Positions 11,224 to 22,206 of a stretch of 64,000 nucleotides of DNA are shown here, in pieces. The stretch is from Poecilobothrus nobilitatus (Eukaryota; Arthropoda; Insecta; Diptera; Dolichopodidae), in the NCBI GenBank assembly GCA_947095535.1, contig OX352772.1, forward strand, positions 96,267,207-96,331,206. The letters run 5' to 3'. Made by a program: the position numbers and the translations under genes. The number at the start of each line of letters is the position of its first letter. The stretch's first letter is position 1. The notes under the pieces were generated by a model, which ran no database searches, was not told where the DNA came from, and saw nothing but the letters and a program-made list of their open reading frames with translations.

Positions 11224-11764
11224 ATAATTTTTTTCCAAATAAGTAAAACATTTGCAAATATTTTATTAAATAATTACACAAAACGGGAAATGACATATTA
11301 AAATCTAATAGACAAAATCGAAAATTAAAAATATTTCAAAATTAAGAAGGGTTATATAATTTTTTGTGATATTTTTTAATTTCGTGATTCGTGTTAATTT
11401 TGTGTTAATTTTGAATTTTGATATTTTTTTTATTAATATTTTTGTTTCTACTTTATAAATATTACATAAATAATTATTAAATATTTATTAATATATATTA
11501 AATATCATAAATTATTAAATATTTATGAAGTAGAAACAAAAATATTAATAAAAAAATAATAAATAAAAAAAATATAACAAAATTCAAAATTAACAAAATA
11601 TCACGAAATTAAAAAATATCACAAAAAATTATATAACCCTTCTTAATTTTGAAATATTTTTAATTTGCGATTTTGTCTATTAGATTTTAATATGTCATTT
11701 CCCGTTTTGTGTAATTATTTAATAAAATATTTGCAAATGTTTTACTTATTTGGAAAAAAATTAT
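11224..11764. repeat. 541-bp near-perfect palindrome
   Basis: The left arm from 11224 and the right arm ending at 11764 are reverse complements over roughly 230 bases with a central AT-rich spacer near 11460-11525. The outer ~100 bp are almost identical (both arms contain AAACGGGAAATGACATATT or its complement). Inner parts differ by small indels. It would fold into a long hairpin and could be a fold-back transposon or an inverted-duplication scar. The same short peptide reads out of both arms in opposite directions, which is a shadow of the palindrome. Confidence 0.85.
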
Positions 11765-12660
11765 GCGGCTACTATTGCCGAATTTACACTTCGATTCCAA
11801 ATCAATGTCATTCATACCCAAACAAAGAATATTTAACGTCAGTTCAATTAGTATTCTTTTTTTATTACTTTGCTCAAAGAAATTTTTTTTTTAATTTGTT
11901 TCCCGTAAAATCTCCTAAAAACTTGCTGTCATATGAAATAAAACATAATTTGTCTGATCCGTCGGTAAAGATCGTCAAAGTAAAATTGCACCCAGCTAGA
12001 GAAGGATATAAACGGAATCTATTTTCTAAAGAATCAATTTGTAATTTGCCTAATAAAACATAGTCCATTTGAAGCTCCGTTAAAGATAGATGAACTAAAT
12101 CTATTAATGTTTTAGTAGTGAATACTAAAGTATTGAAAGTGTCTTTCGAATATTTATTTTTATTATCATTTGTATTCCAAACTGATAACCAATGATAATT
12201 CTAAATTTAAAATTGCAACCGAAATAATTATCATTTTGTAAAAAATATAAAATAATATTAGTTTCATTTTACAGAGTTTATATGTATAAAAAATTAAAAA
12301 GGGCTATATAAAAAAATAAGATAAAAGACAAAAAAATATAACAACTTATAAAAAACAAAAAAACCGTAAATACAAAATTATTTATTTTATTTATTTATTT
12401 ATTAAGCCTCAAAAAAAAAAAAAAAAATTTTGTGTACAAAAAAACCAATATTTACAAATTTAGAAAATCATACTATAATAGGAGTATATTCAACTTTGAC
12501 TTAAAATTAAGAGAAAAGAATTAATATTTATTAAAAAATTTAGTTGGTGTAGCAAAAATGGCTAAAAAACCTACTGACACTTTTTTTAACGACTTATAAC
12601 TAGATACTTAAAACTAACCTATAGACTAATTATTAAATTTAGAATTTACATATAGTTAAC
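11765..12660. other. AT-rich stretch, no recognised gene
   Basis: Frames on both strands at about 11766-12068 are open but match nothing I recognise; the minus-strand one contains FTLTIFTDGSDKLCF, faintly like the first RNase H motif, too short to call. The rest is low-complexity, including a TTTA run and an A-run near 12380-12425. Confidence 0.35.
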
Positions 12661-12924
12661 TTAGATTATACTGAAAATATTATTTATTAGAGGATTTGAA
12701 TTGTTAAAGCAGTTCTCTTGAAAAATTGGAAAAAGTCTATCAATTTTGTCTTGACTTGTAGGCACTTGGACGATTTCATGTAACCTTGCGGTTGAAAAGC
12801 ATCTGTTTTTTTTTAAAATTAATTTTAGCACGGAGTTCTGCTTTCTTTGTAAAAGAAGTAAATGCAATTTTGCAGAATCCATCCATACGGCGAAAGCGTA
12901 GAAAAGAATGCTGCTAAATATCAC
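12661..12924 (-). pseudogene. LINE reverse transcriptase C-terminal fragment
   Basis: The frame reads ILFYAFAVWMDSAKLHLLLL and KQNSVLKLIL before a Leu/Ile-rich end. This matches the region after the RT palm in insect non-LTR retrotransposons, where a Y-x-x-x-VW motif precedes a helix that contacts the template. No upstream palm domain (Y/F-A-D-D) is present, so only a 3' scrap survives. Clade not resolved. Confidence 0.55.
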
Positions 12925-13802
12925 TTTATATATTAATAATTTATTGTCTATGCTCAGATACGATTTTCTGTTTAAAATTATAAAACTAATTTAACATAAA
13001 AAACAAACAAAACTAATTATAATAAGTAATAATTAATTAATTATATCTTATAAAAAAAAATTTAAAATTACTTATATCTCCTACACCACTACTTTTTTTT
13101 TATGGAGTGTATCAAAATATTTAATAATTTGCTTACCAGAATTTGTAACTCCCTTTTTTTATGTGCTCGAAATATGGCTGAAAAATACGAGTTGAAAATT
13201 AATTTTCTTACAAGAGGAAAGAAAAACTCTAAATTTTAATTATATGACATTTTTAAAATGTTTAAATAAAATTAAGAATATTAAAACTCAATTTGATTAT
13301 AAAAGTACTTACCCATTTCATATACAATTTTTATATAAATTTTAGGTTATGGTTGAAAGCTTTCAAATAAAACTTTCAATCCCACTCTTATTTTTTGAAA
13401 AAAATTTTTCTTTTTCTACTTTTACAAATGTCAAAAAGCAAGCGGAAAAAAATAACTAAAAAGACCTAAAAGTAATTTTATTAAATATTAAGTTAAAATT
13501 ACGAGTTGAAAGCTAATTTTTTGATATGTTGTAGGAAAAATTCCAAATTTTATTTTCATATAAAATTTGACATATTTTGGGGAATATTTCATAACGAAAA
13601 CTCGTAATGAAAATTGTTAAAAATGGGCATTTTTTCGAAAAAAACAACAAAATAAAATCTTTTAAAATTAAATTTATATTTTTATTTTAATTCAATTAGT
13701 AAATTCAATTAGGTAAACAAGTTTTTAGTTTTTAATTTTAATTCAATTAGGTAAACAAAACTAAAAAATATATTTCATTATATATCCAAAACCTAAGTAA
13801 AC
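12925..13802. other. AT-rich non-coding stretch
   Basis: No coding frame, tRNA or clear repeat was recognised. The sequence is dominated by A/T runs and stops in all frames. Confidence 0.5.
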
Positions 13803-14252
13803 ATAAGACTACGTGTAAATTTGTTAAAAGCTGGCCCACTATAAAGCTTTTACTCTGCACTTCATGGCCTGATAATTGATGTGAGTCTCGCTTAGGTCTT
13901 GGGTCTTAAGAAGCTTTTAAAATAAAAAATTTAAAGGTAGACAATTTTCTAAATGCATATTTATGAATGAAAACATATTTTAAAATATTTTTCTTTATGT
14001 AAAAAAGATGCGACTTTAATTTTCTCTTTGGACCAAATTGAATAAAGTAAATGATTTTTGTGTTATTGCAAGATTTATAGTTGGCCCACCATTTTTTTAC
14101 CTAAGACTACGTGTAAATTTGTTAAAAGCTGGCGCCTTATTCAGCTCTTACTCTCTGCACTTCATGGCCTGATAATTGATGTGAGTCTCGAGCTGACCCA
14201 TTACTAAGCTGTTACTCTGCATTTCATAGTCTGATAATTGATGAGTCTCGAG
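13803..14252 (-). repeat. Repeat family X, copy 2 (inverted, with partial duplications)
   Basis: It is the reverse complement of copy 1, including CATGGCCTGATAATTGATG and TTGGACCAAATTGAATAAAG. The terminal motif CTGCA-TTCAT-G-CTGATAATTGATG recurs three times, near 13857, 14157 and 14219, so the end has been tandemly repeated. With copy 1 it encloses 10625-14252 as an inverted pair. Confidence 0.75.
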
Positions 14253-14399
14253 CAACAACTACATCTACAAGGCTAATAGATGTCACTATACAGTTTCATT
14301 TCAAAATCACTAAATGTCGCCCATATTCATATAACTATATTTTTATTTTATTTTTCGAATTTATAAATAAAAAAAGAAATTAGATATATTGTAATAATA

Positions 14400-14809
14400 A
14401 CCAATTTCATTTCCATCATAAAAATCATGATTTTCATCTTCACAATATAATAAAGTACAAACAGCTTCAGCTGATTTATCTTCCCAGCCTTCGAGCATTT
14501 TGTACAGACCTTCTGTAAACATATATCTTCCAGAAAACAGTTCCCTTTACTTGTTTTGCTTCTTTACATTTTGTTTTGACAAATTTCATCTATCTCACCT
14601 AAAATTAAAAAAAAAGTTTATTTTTAAATTAAATAGAATTATTTTTTAAAGGAAGAGAAAATTAATACGGATAATTACAACAGTCCAACCTTGGAATTCT
14701 GATAAATCTATCTTCTTTGATTGTAAGGTACGAGGAAACTTAAACCCTAAAATGGCAATGAGTTCCCCTAATTTTTTCGCATTGCCAGTAACAAATATAA
14801 GCGGTCTTG
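14400..14809 (-). pseudogene. ITPA relic (inosine triphosphate pyrophosphatase), intron retained
   Basis: Exon A (14809 down to 14690) reads RPLIFVTGNAKKLGELIAIL then FPRTLQSKKIDLSEFQ, the nucleotide-binding N-terminus of ITPase, which hydrolyses ITP, dITP and XTP to keep deaminated purines out of nucleic acids. A 91-bp intron (14689-14599, GT-AG, in phase) follows. Exon B continues GEIDEI, then after a one-base shift CKEAKQVKGTV, after another shift LEDICL, then skips roughly 20-30 codons normally present and resumes EGLYKMLEGWEDKSAEAVCT and LLYCEDENHD before losing similarity. The first exon and the conserved C-terminal part are absent. At least two frameshifts and a deletion make it a pseudogene. 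The retained intron shows DNA-level duplication or in-place decay, not reverse transcription. Confidence 0.83.
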
Positions 14810-15088
14810 CTATGATTTAAAATAAAATAAATTATAAAATTTTATTTCTTCAACTAAATCAAACTTACCTTTTAATTTTTAAAGCATTTGAGTTAAAAAT
14901 TTTTAATAAAATCAAAACAATAAACTAAACTGATGCAGTAAAGCGAACCAATATTTGATTCAAAATGAATTCAAAACTGGCTAACATATGACTTTTGGCA
15001 ATATAAAAATTTCATATAGCGGTAAAAAAAATGGAGCTATTTTTGACATTAGGTTGAAGTACTTTGACTTTTCTAAAATTTTTGACAA
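14810..15088. other. Short non-coding gap
   Basis: On the minus strand this is the intron and upstream side of the ITPA relic; a GTAAGT-like donor lies near 14865. No ATG-initiated first exon in frame with exon A could be found. Confidence 0.4.
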
Positions 15089-16775
15089 AAAAAAAATTTG
15101 TTCTAAGTCAACCACCCGTGAATATACAGAGCTTACGTAGTAAAATGCTTGATTTAGAAGTTTTAATTAGCTTATATAAATGTGATATTCATATCATCAT
15201 CTTAACTGAAATATGGTTGAATGAATATGAAAATCAATTTTATAATTTACCAGGATATAAAGACCACTTTTCTAATCGTGAATCTTCTTATGGTGGAATC
15301 GCCATCTTTATAAAAGAAAACATTAGCAGTTATTTAGTTTTAAAAGAGGAGTTCTGTAAATCAAAAATTCTGGTAGCTAAACAACTAAAATCAAATTTAA
15401 GCGTATTATCTATATATAGATCACATGAAACCAGGTTGAACGAATTTATTTCAAAGCTTGATGAAATTATCTCTAAATTTAGAAATGCACTAATTTTTGG
15501 AGATTTTAATATTAATATCTTAAACGAAACAAATAATGATGTTAAAGCATATACCAAGTAACGGATTCATAATATAATAAAATATCAGAAAAAAATTTCA
15601 CAAGAGTGGGTATTTCTTCAAAAATAATAATTGATCATTTTATTTCAGACCTGATGAAACATCAATATTTCTAGATTTCATAAATACATATATTAAACAC
15701 TTCTTTGTCAGATCATCAATTACTTTTCGTTAGTATTGATGATAAAGTTATCTTTAATAAAGCGACAGAGTATATAAAACAGTTTTAAATTATTGGGTAC
15801 TACTAACCCAATTTAGGCCAAACCTAGACTCCCATTAAAATTTTGATGATTTTGTTGATGATCTTAGTTCGGCTTCCGTAGCAATACAGAAACAATTCCC
15901 TTAGAAAAGAAGAAAAAGTCCTAGCGACTCCCACATAAAACAGTTGTATAACCATACCCGAACCAATGTTAACAAACTAGCACATTAAGCTAAAATAAAT
16001 TTACTCTGAAGAAATATCGCGAAATCCCCATAATAGTAGAAATCTCTGGAATTTATATAAGGAAATTATGTACAATAAAAGTAGCTATCCCAATAAAGAT
16101 AAAATTGAAACTATAACGCTAAATGGCAAAGTTATAGACGGAGAACAAGAAATTTCAGAATTAATCAATAATTGTTTTGTCAATGTTACAAATGAGCTCA
16201 ATATTCCTAAAGGAAACAGACCTAGAATATATGAATTGTTTTTCGCGTAATATCTATAACAATTTTAGTTTGCTTCATTCAGATACACAGGAAGTTAAAC
16301 AAAACATAGAAAATTTAAAACCTGCGGCTGCAACTGGTTTTGATAATATATCTACAAAGCTTATTACAAAATACGCAGATTTGTTAATTAAATTCATAAA
16401 CAAATCATTCGATAGCTCTATATTTCCTAATTCTCTAAAAATTGTCATAGTGAAACCAATTCATAAAACTGGCAAAACTGATAATTGCAATTATTATCGT
16501 CCAATTTCTATACTTCCAGTTTTTTTCGATAATATTTGAAATGATAATACGAAATCGCTTACATCTTTTTCTTCGAAGCAATACAATTATTAATGAGAGA
16601 CAGTACGGGTTTGAAACTAACTCCAGCACAACCGCTGGATGTCAGTCTGACTGATTTTATTTCAAAAAATGCGGATATTGGGAAACTTATAGCCTGTTCG
16701 TTTCTCGATCTTCAAAAGCTTTCGACTGTGTTGATCGCGAAATTCTCTTCAATTATTTGGGTTTATGAGTAAATT
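15089..16775 (+). pseudogene. Degenerate LINE: endonuclease and partial reverse transcriptase
   Basis: The first part (to ~15561) is an EEP/APE-type endonuclease domain: NIQSLRSKMLDLEVLI, ILTEIWLNEYE, a GGIAIFIKENI motif and GDFNINIL, the Mg-dependent nickase that starts target-primed reverse transcription. After broken frames the RT fingers and palm begin near 16300: LKPAAATGFDNISTKLI, IVKPIHKTGKTDNCNYYRPI, and near 16700 SFLDLQKAFDCVD with a catalytic Asp. The sequence ends before the F/Y-A-D-D motif. Several frameshifts. Looks like a CR1/Jockey-group LINE; clade uncertain. Confidence 0.78.
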
Positions 16776-17331
16776 AATTGTTGAAAAATCTAATAAATTA
16801 AATCTAGAATCGAAATAAAATACGAATAAAGTAGGAATGAAATAGGAATATAGTATTTTTTACTTTTTTTTTTGTTTTTGTTTGTTGTATAGTATAGTAT
16901 AGTATAATATAGAATTAAATTTAAATTTGGAAAAAAAAGAATCAATAAATAAATTGAAATTATTATATTTTATTGAACTTTCTTTCTTTCATAAAAATGT
17001 TCTTTCTTTTATGAATTCTTTGATTCATAAAAATGTATTAATTATGTGTATTAAGAATGTATTATTCTATGATTAAATTGAAAAATTAAAGAAATTAATA
17101 TTAAAATTAATATTTATATTAAACAAAATTTTAAAAATTATAAGGCCTCACAGCTTACGGCCGTAATAAAATTAGTAGATAGTTATATTCTAGTTTTTAA
17201 AATTATCATAAAATTAAATTGAAAAATAATATAATAATGGAATTAATTGTATATAAAATATAAATAAAGAAAAAAAATTCCGGTATTTGAAACATCCTTC
17301 CCTTGATATATTTCAATATTAAATACATATC
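16776..17331. other. AT-rich non-coding stretch
   Basis: Simple sequence (GTATAGTATAGTATA near 16890) and A/T runs. No gene recognised. Confidence 0.45.
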
Positions 17332-18148
17332 TCATATCTCACCATCACTAGAAGTCAATTCGAATAACTTAATACCAAATTTAGCAAGTTTTCCTTTTAT
17401 ATATTGTTTGAAGTTAAGTCTATCTTTGAATAATAAGAGCGATTCGTTTAAAAATAAATTTTTATATGAACATAAGTTTTGTATATTCTCAATAATAACT
17501 TTTAAAATCGGATTCATTTTATGAAATTTTATTCTATGCTGCTATTAATCCTCGAAAGAATTATAATACCCATCAAAACATCTAAGAATTTGCTCAAATC
17601 GCATACCAGTTAGAGCATGGGATGAGTTAGAAAAAATAGGATGAAAATATGAAGAATTAGTTGAAAATAAATGACGAATCGAAGTAAAGTGAATTTGCCC
17701 TTCAATTAAACAGAGCCCAAGAAATTTTAATATTTCATTTCCATTAGTTTTATCAAATTTTGTTATTCGACATCCTCTTGTTTTTGGTCTATTAGTTTCG
17801 CAAAGTTTTTTTCCATAATTATTTGTACATTCTACTAACATTGCTATAATTTGAGATGTAAATGTATTTTCAAAAATTTCAAGTGGAATTGAATTTTCAT
17901 TTATGTCTATTTTAATTCCACAATCTTTATCATCAAAATCAAAATCTGGTAAACTTTCGGTGCCACTAACCCAATCTGTATCATCTATAAAACTTTCTTG
18001 GGGAGTTTCGGGATTGTTTTCATTGTCATAAATTTTCATCACTCACTTGTAGGTTAATATGTGGGATCTTTGTTATCAAACTCACCATCATCGCTAAAAT
18101 AATTTGGTTCCGACTCATAATCTTCGTTTTCCTCATCTTCATTAAATA
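17332..18148 (-). pseudogene. piggyBac-like transposase fragment
   Basis: Read on the minus strand from about 18148: an acidic N-terminus (NEDEENEDYE, then DFDFDDKDCG), then IPLEIFENTFTSQIIAMLVE and ILKFLGLCLIEGQI, the N-terminal part of the piggyBac (DDE_Tnp_1_7) domain. After a break at about 17518-17545 it continues LNESLLLFKDRLNFKQYIKG and AKFGIKLFELTSSDG, the conserved block that carries an early catalytic Asp in active relatives (here D-E replaced by N-E). It stops at 17332 and the rest of the catalytic domain is absent. A stop near 18055 also interrupts the N-terminus. No TTAA-flanked ends were identified. Confidence 0.82.
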
Positions 18149-19212
18149 AATTTTAGAAAATTTTACATTTTATAAATACCCATCGAAATGTTAACCTCTG
18201 AGGGTAAATTTTTTATTTCTTTCTTATCAATTTAGGAATTTTGCAAACAGATTATAAATAAGGTATGTAAGATTAAAAACTCGTGTGCTGTATAAAATTC
18301 TATACTGGATGAAAAAATTATAATTTTATCTGAAAACTTTGACCTAATTTAATTTTTATTGATGTAATATTTTAAAAAAGGGGAAAAAGCCGAATTGAAG
18401 TTTCAAAATAAAAAAAAAGCCTTGAATTCAATTAAACGTTCCATTCGCCATAAAAAAACTTGTAAAACAAAATTATAAGATAAATATATACATTTTGAAG
18501 TCCATATATCAAACAAGCTGCTATCCTTTGGTAATTTGTAGAGCCTTCAATTAAAATTCAGCCTACTATTTTTGCATGTGGCGCAGGTTCTACCTGATTT
18601 GCGGGAATCTGATTTTATATTTTGAAACATTCTAAAGAGAGGATGAATATATTATATGTTCATGCTAATGAAAGCAAAAGAGATGGAAAAGATAATAAAA
18701 ATATGTAGATAAATAAAAGAGTCAGAAAAATAGAAAATTTTAATGATAAGTTTTGCAACAAGTTAATGAATAAAATAATTGAGACAATCAAATAAATTTG
18801 GAAACAAATTCCAAACAATAGTAAAAAAAATGTTTTCTTACTTTTTGAATAGAAATTATGTTATAATTTTAAATTAATTATGTCTTGATTGATGAATGAT
18901 TAAGAACAAAAGAACTTGTGCATTATATATTTCACATATGTATATGAACTTAACTTTAATTTTTTATTAAACTTGTAAAACAACTTTTAATTTTTCACTT
19001 CTATAAAAAAATTAACTTATTTTAATAAAAAAAATTCAAGTTATACACATTGGATAACTTACCCCTCAAATTTAAATTTCAATTTTCTTTATAAATTTCT
19101 TACGTTAAAATTCTTTTAACCCATAATATCAGGAACTATATTTTGAAAGGTAATTTCACAAAAAAAGCACAAGTCACTATAGGGTTAACAGTCACATATT
19201 TTTTTTTTTCAT

Positions 19213-19500
19213 TATACCCGTACGATAAGTATCGGGTATAATAAAATTACTCCTCCGTTTGTAACACCTCGAAATAAGCGAACTAGATATACCTTCAAAG
19301 GTATGGATCGGATCAGAATTAAATTCTGAGTCGATTAAGTCCGTTGTCTTTGTCCGTTCGTCCTTCCGTCAGTCAGCACGCTAACTCAAAAACTAATATA
19401 ACTAGAATCTTGAAATTTACACAAAATATTCTGGGAGCAATTTGTAGGTTCCCTATTTTTTTGGTTGAGTTCCGACCAAAAGTTCGGGTAGCTCCCGTAC
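19213..19500 (+). repeat. TATACCCG palindrome / GTCCGTCC module (3 copies)
   Basis: TTATACCCG-TACGATAAGTAT-CGGGTATAA forms a hairpin, followed by TTTGTAACACCTC, AAAGGTATGGATC, GAGTCGATTAAG, a run of CCGTC-type repeats, then AAATTTACACAAAATATTCTG and GGTTCCCTATTTTTTTGG. Other copies: 25439-25520 (truncated) and 28351-28640. The order of parts resembles a module I remember from Drosophila repeats. Confidence 0.65.
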
Positions 19501-20604
19501 AACTAATTTGAGATCTCCACAATTTTTTTGAAATAGAGCCATGAAGTTTTAACTGCTGATAGATATCATAAAAATATTAATTTTATAAATATATTAATTT
19601 TTCTGTAGCCTCGCCCGTTAAGGAGCTACAGCTCCCCAAAATTCGAAAAATCTCTATATTAAAATTGTTATAACACAAGCTCTATAAGGTATATCGTCAA
19701 TCTGAAAATTCCCAACGATAGGTGCTATTATGAGCTTTACAAACATGTATATATAAATATTTTAATTTACCGTTATGTGAAACTTAATTATGGCAAAATC
19801 CTTTAACCCTTCTATCTTCTAAACAGTTTAAGTTGGAAACTTGAAATTGACAGAAGAAGTTAGAGCATTGAAAATAAGTATGAGTCATTTCAGAAATATT
19901 TTTTGTATCACCCCCCGTTTAGGAGTTGTAAGGGATCAAAAACTGAAAATTTCCTATTTTTAAACACCTGTTAAAATTTTATTGAAGTAATACATAAAAA
20001 TTAAAGCTTCAACATTATACTCTTATTTCTGTTAACAACTTTTTTTAATAATATATAGGGTTACTTTAAAATTGACGAAAGTGTTACTTGATTTTTTCAA
20101 ATTTTCTAACAAATTTTTTTAACGAATTTTTTGCATTTTGTTTTACTGGATAATTTGAAATTGTTGAGGATATAATGCGTAGTACAAAAAAATGTAAATA
20201 AATAAACAACATAACGGTTGCTTGAAGAATTTTTATTTATATGATATTGATATACATACATACATACTTACTATCATGTTTATTTACATATCGTATATTT
20301 TACTGATGAATGATAAGAGTATAGATGTATATTATATAGCGCCGTCTTTACATACATACATATATGTATTTTATTGTACATATAAGAAATTATTCTATGA
20401 ATGGAAATCTTTTTAAAGAAATGTTGCAATTGTATGGCGATATACTTACTTATAATTCTTTTATTTTTATTTTTTTTGAATATGTAAGATTATTAATTAA
20501 AAAAGGAAAAAGAAAGAAAAAAAAAAGAAAGAAAAAAAACGGGAAGTAAAGAAAGTAGTATAAAATAAAATTTTGTTTTTATATACATGTCAATACGCAT
20601 GTAT

Positions 20605-20912
20605 TTTTTTTGTGGGGTTTTGTGAAATCGAAAGTGTACAGCAATAATCCCACAACAATTCAAGAGCTTAAAAACAACATTATCGAGCAGATTTCAACCA
20701 TTGAGAACAGTTTATTGAACAACGTGATTCAGAATTTTGGTAAAAGATTGGAAGCCTGCCGAAGTAGTAGAGGGGGCCACTTGGCCGATATAATTTTTCA
20801 TTATTAACCGGAACCTATTTGTAATAAATTAAAATTAAAATATATTTAATATTTCAAAAAAAAAAGTCTATTTTTATTAAAATTAAAATGATACCTCAAT
20901 TTTGAACACCCT
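20605..20912 (+). mobile_element. Truncated mariner-like element (3' end only)
   Basis: It encodes the last ~60 residues of an IS630/Tc1/mariner transposase (WGFVKSKVYSNNPTT to CRSSRGGHLADIIFHY) and ends with the inverted repeat TCAATTTTGAACACCCT. It is nearly identical to the end of the copy at 52136-53433, but keeps TGG where that copy has TAG. W copy 2 at about 34930-34965 reads through this position without it. About 40 bp before it (20563-20604) are also absent from the empty site. Confidence 0.85.
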
Positions 20913-22206
20913 ATATATATGTTTTGTTTAGTATATTAAGAGAACTAACTTAAATATATTAAGAGAACTATTATAATAATAATTTTGTGCACTTCAGCAA
21001 TTATAATTATTTAAATAATTAACCACTTAATAGTCAAATTTAAATTTAACCCTTTCAGACCAAACGGCTTCGGCTATGGTCATTAAAAATATGTATATAT
21101 TTTACCCAATCTGAAATTTATTATATCTCATAATTAATTAAAATTGATTTGATAAAACCTTTGCTGGTCACCATTTAAACATTTTTCATTAAATAATAAA
21201 TGTAAATTTAGATTAATTTAGATTGTAAATTTAGATTAGTTTAGAATTATTTTATTTTTATTTTAATATTGAAAATGATTGCCATTAGTTATTTAGATAT
21301 GTATATGTTAGTTTTTAAGTAGGTAAGATATGAATCAAATAAAGAAAAAAAAAAAAAAAAAAACCATATAAATATACTATGTGCGCATTAATATAATATA
21401 ATATTTAAAATTATATTTACTATTTTGTAATTTAATATACATTTACCGCTTAGTATTAAATGGTACTATGGAATATTTGAAAAAGTTTTGGATTGATAAT
21501 CGTTATGTGGTAGGTTAGAATCTGCTTTTGAAGAATGTATAAACATATACATACATAGTTTGAATATATTTACAACACATATCCCTGATCGCATATTATT
21601 GCCCTAACATTAATACCTAAATTGAAAGCTACATCTAAATTATGATTTAACATATTATAAAGATCCTCACTACCTATCCCCTTTTCTGTAGTGTAAAAAC
21701 AAAATATATTTCCAATTATGAACTAAACCTCTTAGCAAAATTACACATATTACACTACATTCTAATATTTACAAAGATACATAAACATGCAAATAGAAAG
21801 CATTAAAAATATAAAGTATAGACTGCAATCAAATAACTACAAAGGTTTAAAATAGTAAGCATGGTAGACTTAGTCAATTTTTGTCCTATTTTGTACATTG
21901 TCCTATTGCTTTGTTCATTGTCCTATTCCTTTGTTATAATGAATTTCTTTTTAAAATAATGAATTAGAATGAGGCGGTTGCCCGCACTAATTTAAAATTG
22001 TGGGACTACCACCTCCAAACAAATTATTGGAACGTTGATTTTATAATCAACTATAAAATCATATTTTTTTTTTGTTTTACATATTTCAATAACATTGTAT
22101 TTAATAAAGTGGGGGCAGTCGTCCGCAATCCTCCATTAAACAAATTATTGAAACCCTGATTTTTAAACCAACTCTAAAATCCCTCCTATCTCAGAGTCTC
22201 ACATAT

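Larger units (their letters stand above)
18150..22206 (+). repeat. Composite repeat W, copy 1
   Basis: The segment begins TTAGAAAATTTTACATTT and abuts the piggyBac relic. It matches two further runs: 27645-29478 continued at 34713-35530, and 37804-38370. Copy 1 carries about 350 bp (18240-18590) that the others lack and a mariner fragment (20605-20912). It holds the TATACCCG/GTCCGTCC module at about 19213-19500. No protein is encoded; short frames are shadows. At 22206 it is interrupted by LINE A. What W originally was is not clear. Confidence 0.75.

Noticed and set aside
11102..12063. Two frames sharing the peptide MSFPVLCNYLIKYLQMFYLF
   Set aside because: The shared peptide comes from the palindrome arms read in opposite directions, not from a duplicated gene.
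13803..14252. CRISPR-like array because of three spaced repeats
   Set aside because: The repeats differ in length, the spacing is irregular (about 300 and 60 bp), the sequence is eukaryotic, and they are ends of a dispersed repeat.
20222..20549. Tyr/Ile-rich frames that look like membrane proteins
   Set aside because: They are CATACATA-type simple sequence in a repeat present elsewhere without the frame; hydrophobicity is compositional.
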